A stretch of DNA of 64,000 nt from Brachyhypopomus gauderio (lineage: Eukaryota > Chordata > Actinopteri > Gymnotiformes > Hypopomidae), in contig NW_027506880.1 of the NCBI RefSeq assembly GCF_052324685.1, forward strand, positions 124,001 through 188,000. Direction: 5' to 3'. The notes under the pieces are model-generated. The model saw nothing but the letters and a program-made list of their open reading frames with translations. It made no database searches and was not told the origin of the DNA. The number at the start of each line of letters is the position of its first letter. The stretch's first letter is position 1. Shown here one piece after another: positions 1-11,216 of the stretch. A program made the position numbers and the translations under genes.

Positions 1-174
1 ACACAAGAGCTCATTATATAGTGAGTAAATGAGAGAAAGAAAGAAACTCCTGTGACATCATAATTGAACAAGCTTCAACAATGTAATTTCAGGTTTATTG
101 CTTTTCTTGAAATCTTCAGTTTTGACTGCCTAATCATTAATAAGTCTGATTTCTAACTAGCAAAAGTACCAGCA

Positions 175-284
175 GTCAGAATGGCCGAGCGGTCTAAGGC
201 GCCAGACTCAAGTTGATAAAACTTCCAAAAGTTGGGTTTTCTGGTCTCCCAAAGGAGGCGTGGGTTCAAATCCCACTTCTGACA
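175..284 (+). tRNA. tRNA-Leu (CAA), class K-T
   Basis: All arms pair. Intron ends GGGTT. The leader (CAAAAGTACCAGCA) is shared only with the copies at 3855 and 5081. T5 stop. Confidence 0.82.
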
Positions 285-504
285 AGTGTTTTTCCATCAA
301 CAAATGAATGTAGTTTTGCTGGAACTTTCAACACAAGAGCTCATTATATAGTGAGTAAATGAGAGAAAGAAAGAAACTCCTGTGACATCATAATTGAACA
401 TACTTCAACAAAGTAATTTCAGGTTTATTGCTTTTCTTGAAATCTTCAGTTTTGACTGCCTAATCATTAATAAGACTTATTTCTAACAAGCAAAAATACC
501 ACCA

Positions 505-614
505 GTCAGAATGGCCGAGCGGTCTAAGGCGCCAGACTCAAGTTGATAAAACTTCCAAAAGTTGGGTTTTCTGGTCTCCCAAAGGAGGCGTGAGTTCAAA
601 TCCCACTTCTGACA
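505..614 (+). tRNA. tRNA-Leu (CAA), class G
   Basis: T stem GTGAG gives one A:C mismatch. The upstream spacer reads AAGACTTAT instead of AAGTCTGAT. T4 stop. Confidence 0.65.
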
Positions 615-742
615 AGTGTTTTCAATCAACAAATGAATCTAGTTTTGATAGAACTACAAACACAATAGCTCATTATATAATGAGTAAATGAGAGAAATAA
701 AGAAACTCTTGTGACATTATAAGTGAACAAGGTTCAACTCCA

Positions 743-851
743 GTCAGAATGGCCGAGCGGTCTAAGGCGCCAGACTCAAGTTGATGAACTTCCAAAAGTA
801 GGGGTTTCTGTTTTCCCAAAAGAGGCGTGGTTTCAAATCCCACTTCTGGCA
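743..851 (+). tRNA. tRNA-Leu (CAA), class S, probable pseudogene
   Basis: First short-spacer copy. It has a 1-nt intron deletion (TTGATGAAC), making it 109 bp, plus T53:C61 and C27:T43 mismatches. Confidence 0.45.
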
Positions 852-1071
852 AGTGTTTTTCCATCAACAAATGAATCTAGTTTTGCTGGAACATTCAACA
901 CAAGAGCTCATTATATAATGAGTAAATGAGAGAAAGAAAGAAACTCCTGTGACATCATAATTGAACATACTTGGACAATGTAATTTCAGGTTTATTGCTT
1001 TTCTTGAAATCTTCAGTTTTGACTGCCTAATCATTAATAAGTCTGATTTCTAACAAGCAAAAATACCACCA

Positions 1072-1181
1072 GTCAGAATGGCCGAGCGGTCTAAGGCGCC
1101 AGACTCAAGTTGATAAAACTTCCAAAAGTTGGGATTTCTGGTCTCCCAAAGGAGGCGTGGGTTCAAATCCCACTTCTGACA
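1072..1181 (+). tRNA. tRNA-Leu (CAA), class K-A
   Basis: Canonical arms. Intron ends GGGAT. Unlike most K-A copies it is followed by a T5 stop. Confidence 0.82.
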
Positions 1182-1401
1182 AGTGTTTTTCCATCAACAA
1201 ATGAATCTAGTTTTGCTGGAACTTTCAACACAAGAGCTCATTATATAGTGAGTAAATGAGAGAAAGAAAGAAACTCCTGTGACATCATAATTGAACATAC
1301 TTCAACAAAGTAATTTCAGGTTTATTGCTTTTCTTGAAATCTTCAGTTTTGACTGCCTAATCATTAATAAGACTTATTTCTAACAAGCAAAAATACCACC
1401 A

Positions 1402-1511
1402 GTCAGAATGGCCGAGCGGTCTAAGGCGCCAGACTCAAGTTGATAAAACTTCCAAAAGTTGGGTTTTCTGGTCTCCCAAAGGAGGCGTGAGTTCAAATCC
1501 CACTTCTGACA
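1402..1511 (+). tRNA. tRNA-Leu (CAA), class G
   Basis: Same body and AAGACTTAT leader as the copy at 505, one 897-bp period downstream. Confidence 0.65.
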
Positions 1512-1639
1512 AGTGTTTTCAATCAACAAATGAATCTAGTTTTGATAGAACTACAAACACAATAGCTCATTATATAATGAGTAAATGAGAGAAATAAAGA
1601 AACTCTTGTGACATTATAAGTGAACAAGGTTCAACTCCA

Positions 1640-1748
1640 GTCAGAATGGCCGAGCGGTCTAAGGCGCCAGACTCAAGTTGATGAACTTCCAAAAGTAGGG
1701 GTTTCTGTTTTCCCAAAAGAGGCGTGGTTTCAAATCCCACTTCTGGCA
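1640..1748 (+). tRNA. tRNA-Leu (CAA), class S, probable pseudogene
   Basis: 109-bp form with the intron deletion. It starts the S-K-K-S-Q block repeated at 5649 and 12921. Confidence 0.45.
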
Positions 1749-1968
1749 AGTGTTTTTCCATCAACAAATGAATCTAGTTTTGCTGGAACTTTCAACACAA
1801 GAGCTCATTATATAGTGAGTAAATGAGAGAAAGAAAGAAACTCCTGTGACATCATAATTGAACAAGCTTCAACAATGTAATTTCAGGTTTATTGCTTTTC
1901 TTGAAATCTTCAGTTTTGACTGCCTAATCATTAATAAGTCTGATTTCTAACAAGCAAAAATACCACCA

Positions 1969-2078
1969 GTCAGAATGGCCGAGCGGTCTAAGGCGCCAGA
2001 CTCAAGTTGATAAAACTTCCAAAAGTTGGGATTTCTGGTCTCCCAAAGGAGGCGTGGGTTCAAATCCCACTTCTGACA
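1969..2078 (+). tRNA. tRNA-Leu (CAA), class K-A
   Basis: Canonical arms with a T4 stop. Counterparts at 5978 and 13250. Confidence 0.82.
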
Positions 2079-2297
2079 AGTGTTTTCAATCAACAAATGA
2101 ATCTAGTTTTGCTGGAACTTTCAACACAAGAGCTCATTATATAGTGAGTAAATGAGAGAAAGAAAGAAACTCCTGTGACATCATAATTGAACAAGCTTCA
2201 ACAATGTAATTTCAGGTTTATTGCTTTTCTTGAAATCTTCAGTTTTGACTGCCTAATCATTAATAAGTCTGATTTCTAACAAGCAAAAATACCACTA

Positions 2298-2407
2298 GTC
2301 AGAATGGCCGAGCGGTCTAAGGCGCCAGACTCAAGTTGATAAAACTTCCAAAAGTTGGGATTTCTGGTCTCCCAAAGGAGGCGTGGGTTCAAATCCCACT
2401 TCTGACA
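2298..2407 (+). tRNA. tRNA-Leu (CAA), class K-A
   Basis: Canonical. The leader has TACCACTA for TACCACCA, a marker shared with 6307, 13579 and 19623. Confidence 0.82.
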
Positions 2408-2535
2408 AGTGTTTTCAATCAACAAATGAATCTAGTTTTGATAGAACTACAAACACAATAGCTCATTATATAATGAGTAAATGAGAGAAATAAAGAAACT
2501 CTTGTGACATTATAAGTGAACAAGGTTCAACTCCA

Positions 2536-2645
2536 GTCAGAATGGCCGAGCGGTCTAAGGCGCCAGACTCAAGTTGATGAAACTTCCAAAAGTAGGGGTT
2601 TCTGTTTTCCCAAAAGAGGCGTGGTTTCAAATCCCACTTCTGGCA
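2536..2645 (+). tRNA. tRNA-Leu (CAA), class S, probable pseudogene
   Basis: 110-bp S form with TTGATGAAAC in the intron. Confidence 0.45.
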
Positions 2646-2865
2646 AGTGTTTTTCCATCAACAAATGAATCTAGTTTTGCTGGAACATTCAACACAAGAG
2701 CTCATTATATAATGAGTAAATGAGAGAAAGAAAGAAACTCCTGTGACATCATAATTGAACATACTTGGACAATGTAATTTCAGGTTTATTGCTTTTCTTG
2801 AAATCTTCAGTTTTGACTGCCTAATCATTAATAAGACTGATTTCTAACAAGCAAAAATACCACCA

Positions 2866-2975
2866 GTCAGAATGGCCGAGCGGTCTAAGGCGCCAGACTC
2901 AAGTTGATAAAACTTCCAAAAGTTGGGTTTTCTGGTCTCCCAAAGGAGGCGTGGGTTGTAATCCCACTTCTGACA
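2866..2975 (+). tRNA. tRNA-Leu (CAA), class Q
   Basis: The T loop loses C56 (TTGTAAT), removing the G19-C56 contact and a key B-box base. T5 stop. Confidence 0.5.
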
Positions 2976-3195
2976 AGTGTTTTTCCATCAACAAATGAAT
3001 GTAGTTTTGCTGGAACTTTCAACACAAGAGCTCATTATATAGTGAGTAAATGAGAGAAAGAAAGAAACTCCTGTGACATCATAATTGAACAAGCTTCAAC
3101 AATGTAATTTCAGGTTTATTGCTTTTCTTGAAATCTTCAGTTTTGACTGCCTAATCATTAATAAGTCTGATTTCTAACAAGCAAAAATACCACCA

Positions 3196-3305
3196 GTCAG
3201 AATGGCCGAGCGGTCTAAGGCGCCAGACTCAAGTTGATAAAACTTCCAAAAGTTGGGATTTCTGGTCTCCCAAAGGAGGCGTGGGTTCAAATCCCACTTC
3301 TGACA
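3196..3305 (+). tRNA. tRNA-Leu (CAA), class K-A
   Basis: Canonical copy between two Q copies. T4 stop. Confidence 0.82.
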
Positions 3306-3524
3306 AGTGTTTTCAATCAACAAATGAATCTAGTTTTGCTGGAACTTTCAACACAAGAGCTCATTATATAGTGAGTAAATGAGAGAAAGAAAGAAACTCC
3401 TGTGACATCATAATTGAACAAGATTCAACAATGTAATTTCAGGTTTATTGCTTTTCTTGAAATCTTCAGTTTTGACTGCCTAATCATTAATAAGTCTGAT
3501 TTCTAACAAGCAAAAATACCACCA

Positions 3525-3634
3525 GTCAGAATGGCCGAGCGGTCTAAGGCGCCAGACTCAAGTTGATAAAACTTCCAAAAGTTGGGTTTTCTGGTCTCCC
3601 AAAGGAGGCGTGGGTTGTAATCCCACTTCTGACA
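3525..3634 (+). tRNA. tRNA-Leu (CAA), class Q
   Basis: TTGTAAT T loop. The upstream spacer has AAGATTCAAC, a private change. Confidence 0.5.
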
Positions 3635-3854
3635 AGTGTTTTTCCATCAACAAATGAATGTAGTTTTGCTGGAACTTTCAACACAAGAGCTCATTATATA
3701 GTGAGTAAATGAGAGAAAGAAAGAAACTCCTGTGACATCATAATTGAACAAGCTTCAACAATGTAATTTCAGGTTTATTGCTTTTCTTGAAATCTTCAGT
3801 TTTGACTGCCTAATCATTAATAAGTCTGATTTCTAACTAGCAAAAGTACCAGCA

Positions 3855-3964
3855 GTCAGAATGGCCGAGCGGTCTAAGGCGCCAGACTCAAGTTGATAAA
3901 ACTTCCAAAAGTTGGGTTTTCTGGTCTCCCAAAGGAGGCGTGGGTTCAAATCCCACTTCTGACA
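3855..3964 (+). tRNA. tRNA-Leu (CAA), class K-T
   Basis: Same leader and body as the copy at 175. It begins a K-G-S-K block. Confidence 0.82.
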
Positions 3965-4184
3965 AGTGTTTTTCCATCAACAAATGAATGTAGTTTTGCT
4001 GGAACTTTCAACACAAGAGCTCATTATATAGTGAGTAAATGAGAGAAAGAAAGAAACTCCTGTGACATCATAATTGAACATACTTCAACAAAGTAATTTC
4101 AGGTTTATTGCTTTTCTTGAAATCTTCAGTTTTGACTGCCTAATCATTAATAAGACTTATTTCTAACAAGCAAAAATACCACCA

Positions 4185-4294
4185 GTCAGAATGGCCGAGC
4201 GGTCTAAGGCGCCAGACTCAAGTTGATAAAACTTCCAAAAGTTGGGTTTTCTGGTCTCCCAAAGGAGGCGTGAGTTCAAATCCCACTTCTGACA
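4185..4294 (+). tRNA. tRNA-Leu (CAA), class G
   Basis: GTGAG T stem and AAGACTTAT leader. Confidence 0.65.
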
Positions 4295-4422
4295 AGTGTT
4301 TTCAATCAACAAATGAATCTAGTTTTGATAGAACTACAAACACAATAGCTCATTATATAATGAGTAAATGAGAGAAATAAAGAAACTCTTGTGACATTAT
4401 AAGTGAACAAGGTTCAACTCCA

Positions 4423-4531
4423 GTCAGAATGGCCGAGCGGTCTAAGGCGCCAGACTCAAGTTGATGAACTTCCAAAAGTAGGGGTTTCTGTTTTCCCAAA
4501 AGAGGCGTGGTTTCAAATCCCACTTCTGGCA
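4423..4531 (+). tRNA. tRNA-Leu (CAA), class S, probable pseudogene
   Basis: 109-bp S form after a short spacer. Confidence 0.45.
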
Positions 4532-4751
4532 AGTGTTTTTCCATCAACAAATGAATCTAGTTTTGCTGGAACTTTCAACACAAGAGCTCATTATATAGTG
4601 AGTAAATGAGAGAAAGAAAGAAACTCCTGTGACATCATAATTGAACAAGCTTCAACAATGTAATTTCAGGTTTATTGCTTTTCTTGAAATCTTCAGTTTT
4701 GACTGCCTAATCATTAATAAGTCTGATTTCTAACAAGCAAAAATACCACCA

Positions 4752-4861
4752 GTCAGAATGGCCGAGCGGTCTAAGGCGCCAGACTCAAGTTGATAAAACT
4801 TCCAAAAGTTGGGATTTCTAGTCTCCCAAAGGAGGCGTGGGTTCAAATCCCACTTCTGACA
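4752..4861 (+). tRNA. tRNA-Leu (CAA), class K-A variant
   Basis: T arm canonical. A private G42 to A change (TCTAG) puts a C28:A42 mismatch in the anticodon stem. Confidence 0.65.
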
Positions 4862-5080
4862 AGTGTTTTCAATCAACAAATGAATCTAGTTTTGCTGGAA
4901 CTTTCAACACAAGAGCTCATTATATAGTGAGTAAATGAGAGAAAGAAAGAAACTCCTGTGACATCATAATTGAACAAGCTTCAACAATGTAATTTCAGGT
5001 TTATTGCTTTTCTTGAAATCTTCAGTTTTGACTGCCTAATCATTAATAAGTCTGATTTCTAACTAGCAAAAGTACCAGCA

Positions 5081-5190
5081 GTCAGAATGGCCGAGCGGTC
5101 TAAGGCGCCAGACTCAAGTTGATAAAACTTCCAAAAGTTGGGTTTTCTGGTCTCCCAAAGGAGGCGTGGGTTCAAATCCCACTTCTGACA
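5081..5190 (+). tRNA. tRNA-Leu (CAA), class K-T
   Basis: Third copy with the AGTACCAGCA leader. Canonical, with a T5 stop. Confidence 0.82.
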
Positions 5191-5410
5191 AGTGTTTTTC
5201 CATCAACAAATGAATGTAGTTTTGCTGGAACTTTCAACACAAGAGCTCATTATATAGTGAGTAAATGAGAGAAAGAAAGAAACTCCTGTGACATCATAAT
5301 TGAACATACTTCAACAAAGTAATTTCAGGTTTATTGCTTTTCTTGAAATCTTCAGTTTTGACTGCCTAATCATTAATAAGACTTATTTCTAACAAGCAAA
5401 AATACCACCA

Positions 5411-5520
5411 GTCAGAATGGCCGAGCGGTCTAAGGCGCCAGACTCAAGTTGATAAAACTTCCAAAAGTTGGGTTTTCTGGTCTCCCAAAGGAGGCGTGAG
5501 TTCAAATCCCACTTCTGACA
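5411..5520 (+). tRNA. tRNA-Leu (CAA), class G
   Basis: GTGAG T stem. It follows a K-T copy, as at 505 and 4185. Confidence 0.65.
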
Positions 5521-5648
5521 AGTGTTTTCAATCAACAAATGAATCTAGTTTTGATAGAACTACAAACACAATAGCTCATTATATAATGAGTAAATGAGAG
5601 AAATAAAGAAACTCTTGTGACATTATAAGTGAACAAGGTTCAACTCCA

Positions 5649-5757
5649 GTCAGAATGGCCGAGCGGTCTAAGGCGCCAGACTCAAGTTGATGAACTTCCA
5701 AAAGTAGGGGTTTCTGTTTTCCCAAAAGAGGCGTGGTTTCAAATCCCACTTCTGGCA
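5649..5757 (+). tRNA. tRNA-Leu (CAA), class S, probable pseudogene
   Basis: 109-bp S form. It starts the second S-K-K-S-Q block, 4,009 bp from the first. Confidence 0.45.
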
Positions 5758-5977
5758 AGTGTTTTTCCATCAACAAATGAATCTAGTTTTGCTGGAACTT
5801 TCAACACAAGAGCTCATTATATAGTGAGTAAATGAGAGAAAGAAAGAAACTCCTGTGACATCATAATTGAACAAGCTTCAACAATGTAATTTCAGGTTTA
5901 TTGCTTTTCTTGAAATCTTCAGTTTTGACTGCCTAATCATTAATAAGTCTGATTTCTAACAAGCAAAAATACCACCA

Positions 5978-6087
5978 GTCAGAATGGCCGAGCGGTCTAA
6001 GGCGCCAGACTCAAGTTGATAAAACTTCCAAAAGTTGGGATTTCTGGTCTCCCAAAGGAGGCGTGGGTTCAAATCCCACTTCTGACA
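5978..6087 (+). tRNA. tRNA-Leu (CAA), class K-A
   Basis: Canonical arms. T4 stop. Confidence 0.82.
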
Positions 6088-6306
6088 AGTGTTTTCAATC
6101 AACAAATGAATCTAGTTTTGCTGGAACTTTCAACACAAGAGCTCATTATATAGTGAGTAAATGAGAGAAAGAAAGAAACTCCTGTGACATCATAATTGAA
6201 CAAGCTTCAACAATGTAATTTCAGGTTTATTGCTTTTCTTGAAATCTTCAGTTTTGACTGCCTAATCATTAATAAGTCTGATTTCTAACAAGCAAAAATA
6301 CCACTA

Positions 6307-6416
6307 GTCAGAATGGCCGAGCGGTCTAAGGCGCCAGACTCAAGTTGATAAAACTTCCAAAAGTTGGGATTTCTGGTCTCCCAAAGGAGGCGTGGGTTCA
6401 AATCCCACTTCTGACA
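6307..6416 (+). tRNA. tRNA-Leu (CAA), class K-A
   Basis: Canonical, with the CACTA leader marker of 2298. Confidence 0.82.
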
Positions 6417-6544
6417 AGTGTTTTCAATCAACAAATGAATCTAGTTTTGATAGAACTACAAACACAATAGCTCATTATATAATGAGTAAATGAGAGAAAT
6501 AAAGAAACTCTTGTGACATTATAAGTGAACAAGGTTCAACTCCA

Positions 6545-6654
6545 GTCAGAATGGCCGAGCGGTCTAAGGCGCCAGACTCAAGTTGATGAAACTTCCAAAA
6601 GTAGGGGTTTCTGTTTTCCCAAAAGAGGCGTGGTTTCAAATCCCACTTCTGGCA
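6545..6654 (+). tRNA. tRNA-Leu (CAA), class S, probable pseudogene
   Basis: 110-bp S form. Confidence 0.45.
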
Positions 6655-6874
6655 AGTGTTTTTCCATCAACAAATGAATCTAGTTTTGCTGGAACATTCA
6701 ACACAAGAGCTCATTATATAATGAGTAAATGAGAGAAAGAAAGAAACTCCTGTGACATCATAATTGAACATACTTGGACAATGTAATTTCAGGTTTATTG
6801 CTTTTCTTGAAATCTTCAGTTTTGACTGCCTAATCATTAATAAGACTGATTTCTAACAAGCAAAAATACCACCA

Positions 6875-6984
6875 GTCAGAATGGCCGAGCGGTCTAAGGC
6901 GCCAGACTCAAGTTGATAAAACTTCCAAAAGTTGGGTTTTCTGGTCTCCCAAAGGAGGCGTGGGTTGTAATCCCACTTCTGACA
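6875..6984 (+). tRNA. tRNA-Leu (CAA), class Q
   Basis: TTGTAAT T loop. The leader AAGACTGAT matches 2866 and 14147. Confidence 0.5.
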
Positions 6985-7204
6985 AGTGTTTTTCCATCAA
7001 CAAATGAATGTAGTTTTGCTGGAACTTTCAACACAAGAGCTCATTATATAGTGAGTAAATGAGAGAAAGAAAGAAACTCCTGTGACATCATAATTGAACA
7101 AGCTTCAACAATGTAATTTCAGGTTTATTGCTTTTCTTGAAATCTTCAGTTTTGACTGCCTAATCATTAATAAGTCTGATTTCTAACAAGCAAAAATACC
7201 ACCA

Positions 7205-7314
7205 GTCAGAATGGCCGAGCGGTCTAAGGCGCCAGACTCAAGTTGATAAAACTTCCAAAAGTTGGGTTTTCTGGTCTCCCAAAGGAGGCGTGGGTTGTAA
7301 TCCCACTTCTGACA
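7205..7314 (+). tRNA. tRNA-Leu (CAA), class Q
   Basis: Second Q in a row. The K-A copy that follows Q in the first block (3196) is absent here. Confidence 0.5.
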
Positions 7315-7534
7315 AGTGTTTTTCCATCAACAAATGAATGTAGTTTTGCTGGAACTTTCAACACAAGAGCTCATTATATAGTGAGTAAATGAGAGAAAGA
7401 AAGAAACTCCTGTGACATCATAATTGAACAAGCTTCAACAATGTAATTTCAGGTTTATTGCTTTTCTTGAAATCTTCAGTTTTGACTGCCTAATCATTAA
7501 TAAGTCTGATTTCTAACAAGCAAAAATACCACCA

Positions 7535-7644
7535 GTCAGAATGGCCGAGCGGTCTAAGGCGCCAGACTCAAGTTGATAAAACTTCCAAAAGTTGGGATTT
7601 CTGGTCTCCCAAAGGAGGCGTGGGTTCAAATCCCACTTCTGACA
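7535..7644 (+). tRNA. tRNA-Leu (CAA), class K-A
   Basis: Canonical. T4 stop. Confidence 0.82.
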
Positions 7645-7863
7645 AGTGTTTTCAATCAACAAATGAATCTAGTTTTGCTGGAACTTTCAACACAAGAGCT
7701 CATTATATAGTGAGTAAATGAGAGAAAGAAAGAAACTCCTGTGACATCATAATTGAACAAGCTTCAACAATGTAATTTCAGGTTTATTGCTTTTCTTGAA
7801 ATCTTCAGTTTTGACTGCCTAATCATTAATAAGTCTGATTTCTAACAAGCAAAAATACCACCA

Positions 7864-7973
7864 GTCAGAATGGCCGAGCGGTCTAAGGCGCCAGACTCAA
7901 GTTGATAAAACTTCCAAAAGTTGGGATTTCTGGTCTCCCAAAGGAGGCGTGGGTTCAAATCCCACTTCTGACA
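7864..7973 (+). tRNA. tRNA-Leu (CAA), class K-A
   Basis: Canonical. T4 stop, then the S-type spacer. Confidence 0.82.
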
Positions 7974-8101
7974 AGTGTTTTCAATCAACAAATGAATCTA
8001 GTTTTGATAGAACTACAAACACAATAGCTCATTATATAATGAGTAAATGAGAGAAATAAAGAAACTCTTGTGACATTATAAGTGAACAAGGTTCAACTCC
8101 A

Positions 8102-8211
8102 GTCAGAATGGCCGAGCGGTCTAAGGCGCCAGACTCAAGTTGATGAAACTTCCAAAAGTAGGGGTTTCTGTTTTCCCAAAAGAGGCGTGGTTTCAAATCC
8201 CACTTCTGGCA
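8102..8211 (+). tRNA. tRNA-Leu (CAA), class S, probable pseudogene
   Basis: 110-bp S form. Confidence 0.45.
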
Positions 8212-8430
8212 AGTGTTTTTCCATCAACAAATGAATCTAGTTTTGCTGGAACATTCAACACAAGAGCTCATTATATAATGAGTAAATGAGAGAAAGAAAG
8301 AAACTCCTGTGACATCATAATTGAACATACTTGGACAATGTAATTTCAGGTTTATTGCTTTTCTTGAAATCTTCAGTTTTGACTGCCTAATCATTATAAG
8401 TCTGATTTCTAACAAGCAAAAACACGACCA

Positions 8431-8540
8431 GTCAGAATGGCCGAGCGGTCTAAGGTGCCAGACTCAAGTTGATAAAACTTCCAAAAGTTGGGTTTTCTGG
8501 TCTCCCAAAGGAGGCGTGGGTTCAAATCCCACTTCTGACA
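8431..8540 (+). tRNA. tRNA-Leu (CAA), class K-T, C25 to T
   Basis: Canonical T arm. G10:U25 wobble in the D stem. The leader AACACGACCA is unique to this copy. Confidence 0.75.
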
Positions 8541-8760
8541 AGTGTTTTTCCATCAACAAATGAATGTAGTTTTGCTGGAACTTTCAACACAAGAGCTCAT
8601 TATATAGTGAGTAAATGAGAGAAAGAAAGAAACTCCTGTGACATCATAATTGTACATACTTCAACAAAGTAATTTCAGGTTTATTGCTTTTCTTGAAATC
8701 TTCAGTTTTGACTGCCTAATCATTAATAAGTCTGATTTCTAACAAGCAAAAATACCACCA

Positions 8761-8870
8761 GTCAGAATGGCCGAGGGGTCTAAGGCGCCAGACTCAAGTT
8801 GATAAAACTTCCAAAAGTTGGGATTTCTGGTCTCCCAAAGGAGGCGTGGGTTCAAATCTCACTTCTGACA
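8761..8870 (+). tRNA. tRNA-Leu (CAA), class R
   Basis: GAGGGG in the A box/D loop. The T stem has a G52:U62 wobble. Confidence 0.6.
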
Positions 8871-8998
8871 AGTGTTTTCAATCAACAAATGAATCTAGTT
8901 TTGATAGAACTACAAACACAATAGCTCATTATATAATGAGTAAATGAGAGAAATAAAGAAACTCTTGTGACATTATAAGTGAACAAGGTTCAACTCCA

Positions 8999-9108
8999 GT
9001 CAGAATGGCCGAGCGGTCTAAGGCACCAGACTCAAGTTGATAAAACTTCCAAAAGTAGGGGTTTCTGTTTTCCCAAAGGAGGCGTGGTTTCAAATCCCAC
9101 TTCTGGCA
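8999..9108 (+). tRNA. tRNA-Leu (CAA), class S, G26 to A
   Basis: S body but with a K-like intron start (TTGATAAAAC) and GGAGG variable arm. A partial mosaic, matching 19861 and 22317. Confidence 0.45.
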
Positions 9109-9328
9109 AGTGTTTTTCCATCAACAAATGAATCTAGTTTTGCTGGAACATTCAACACAAGAGCTCATTATATAATGAGTAAATGAGAGAAAGAAAGAAA
9201 CTCCTGTGACATCATAATTGAACATACTTGGACAATGTAATTTCAGGTTTATTGCTTTTCTTGAAATCTTCAGTTTTGACTGCCTAATCATTAATAAGTC
9301 TGATTTCTAACAAGCAAAAATACCACCA

Positions 9329-9438
9329 GTCAGAATGGCCGAGCGGTCTAAGGTGCCAGACTCAAGTTGATAAAACTTCCAAAAGTTGGGTTTTCTGGTC
9401 TCCCAAAGGAGGCGTGGGTTCAAATCCCACTTCTGACA
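9329..9438 (+). tRNA. tRNA-Leu (CAA), class K-T, C25 to T
   Basis: Canonical T arm with G10:U25 wobble. The downstream spacer is TTTTTCAATC, a mix of the two usual forms. Confidence 0.75.
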
Positions 9439-9658
9439 AGTGTTTTTCAATCAACAAATGATTCTAGTTTTGCTGGAACATTCAACACAAGAGCTCATTA
9501 CATAGTGAGTAAATGAGAGAAAGAAAGAAACTCCTGTGACATCATAATTGAACATACTTCAACAAAGTAATTTCAGGTTTATTGCTTTTCTTGAAATCTT
9601 CAGTTTTGACTGCCTAATCATTAATAAGTCTGATTTCTAACAAGCAAAAATACCACCA

Positions 9659-9768
9659 GTCAGAATGGCCGAGCGCTCTAAGGCGCCAGACTCAAGTTGA
9701 TAAAACTTCCAAAAGTTGGGTTTTCTGGTCTCCCAAAGGAGGCGTGGGTTCTAATCCCACTTCTGACA
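9659..9768 (+). tRNA. tRNA-Leu (CAA), class U, D-loop change
   Basis: TTCTAAT T loop and GAGCGC (G19 to C), which breaks the G19-C56 contact. First member of the ten-copy block. Confidence 0.5.
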
Positions 9769-9988
9769 AGTGTTTTTCCATCAACAAATGAATGTAGTTT
9801 TGCTGGAACTTTCAACACAAGAGCTCATTATATAGTGAGTAAATGAGAGAAAGAAAGAAACTCCTGTGACATCATAATTGAACAAGCTTCAACAATGTAA
9901 TTTCAGGTTTATTGCTTTTCTTGAAATCTTCAGTTTTGACTGCCTAATCATTAATAAGTCTGATTTCTAACAAGCAAAAATACCACCA

Positions 9989-10098
9989 GTCAGAATGGCA
10001 GAGCGGTCTAAGGCGCCAGACTCAAGTTGATAAAACTTCCAAAAGTTGGGATTTCTGGTCTCCCAAAGGAGGCGTGGGTTCCAATCCCACTTCTGACA
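9989..10098 (+). tRNA. tRNA-Leu (CAA), class P
   Basis: GGCAGAG (A12:G23 mismatch) and TTCCAAT T loop. Confidence 0.55.
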
Positions 10099-10226
10099 AG
10101 TGTTTTCAATCAACAAATGAATCTAGTTTTGATAGAACTACAAACACAATAGCTCATTATATAATGAGTAAATGAGAGAAATAAAGAAACTCTTGTGACA
10201 TTTTAAGTGAACAAGGTTCAACTCCA

Positions 10227-10336
10227 GACAGAATGGCCGAGCGGTCTAAGGCCCCAGACTCAAGTTGATGAAACTTCCAAAAGTAGGGGTTTCTGTTTTC
10301 CCAAAGGAGGCGTGGTTTCAAATCCCACTTCTGGCA
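10227..10336 (+). tRNA. tRNA-Leu (CAA), class S, T2 to A
   Basis: GACAGAA acceptor start plus G26 to C. Leader has CATTTTAAGTG. Confidence 0.4.
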
Positions 10337-10556
10337 AGTGTTTTTCCATCAACAAATGAATCTAGCTTTGCTGGAACATTCAACACAAGAGCTCATTATA
10401 TAATGAGTAAATGAGAGAAAGAAAGAAACTCCTGTGACATCATAATTGAACATACTTGGACAATGTAATTTCAGGTTTATTGCTTTTCTTGAAATCTTCA
10501 GTTTTGACAGCCTAATCATTAATAAGTCTGATTTCTAACAAGCAAAAATACCACCA

Positions 10557-10666
10557 GTCAGAATGGCCGAGCGGTCTAAGGCGCCAGACTCAAGTTAATA
10601 AAACTTCCAAAAGTTGGGTTTTCTGGTCTCCCAAAGGAGGCGTGGGTTCAAATCCCACTTCTAACA
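10557..10666 (+). tRNA. tRNA-Leu (CAA), class L
   Basis: CTAACA 3' end (C3:A70 mismatch). Intron starts TTAATAAA. Confidence 0.6.
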
Positions 10667-10886
10667 AGTGTTTTTCCATCAACAAATGAATGTAGTTTTG
10701 CTGGAACTTTCAACACAAGAGCTCATTATATAGTGAGTAAATGAGAGAAAGAAAGAAACTCCTGTGACATCATAATTGAACATACTTCAACAAAGTAATT
10801 TCAGGTTTATTGCTTTTCTTGAAATCTTCAGTTTTGACTGCCTAATCATTAATAAGTCTGATTTCTAACACGCAAAAATACCACCA

Positions 10887-10996
10887 GTCAGAATGGCCGA
10901 GCGGTCTAAGGCGCCAGACTCAAGTTGATAAAACTTCCAAAAGTTGGGTTTTCTGGTCTCCCAAAGGAGGCGTGGGTTCTAATCCCACTTCTGACA
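10887..10996 (+). tRNA. tRNA-Leu (CAA), class U
   Basis: TTCTAAT T loop. Leader has AACACGCAAAA. Confidence 0.6.
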
Positions 10997-11216
10997 AGTG
11001 TTTTTCCATCAACAAATGAATGTAGTTTTGCTGGAACTTTCAACACAAGAGCTCATTATATAGTGAGTAAATGAGAGAAAGAAAGAAACTCCTGTGACAT
11101 CATAATTGAACAAGCTTCAACAATGTAATTTCAGGTTTATTGCTTTTCTTGAAATCTTCAGTTTTGACTGCCTAATCATTAATAAGTCTGATTTCTAACA
11201 AGCAAAAATACCACCA

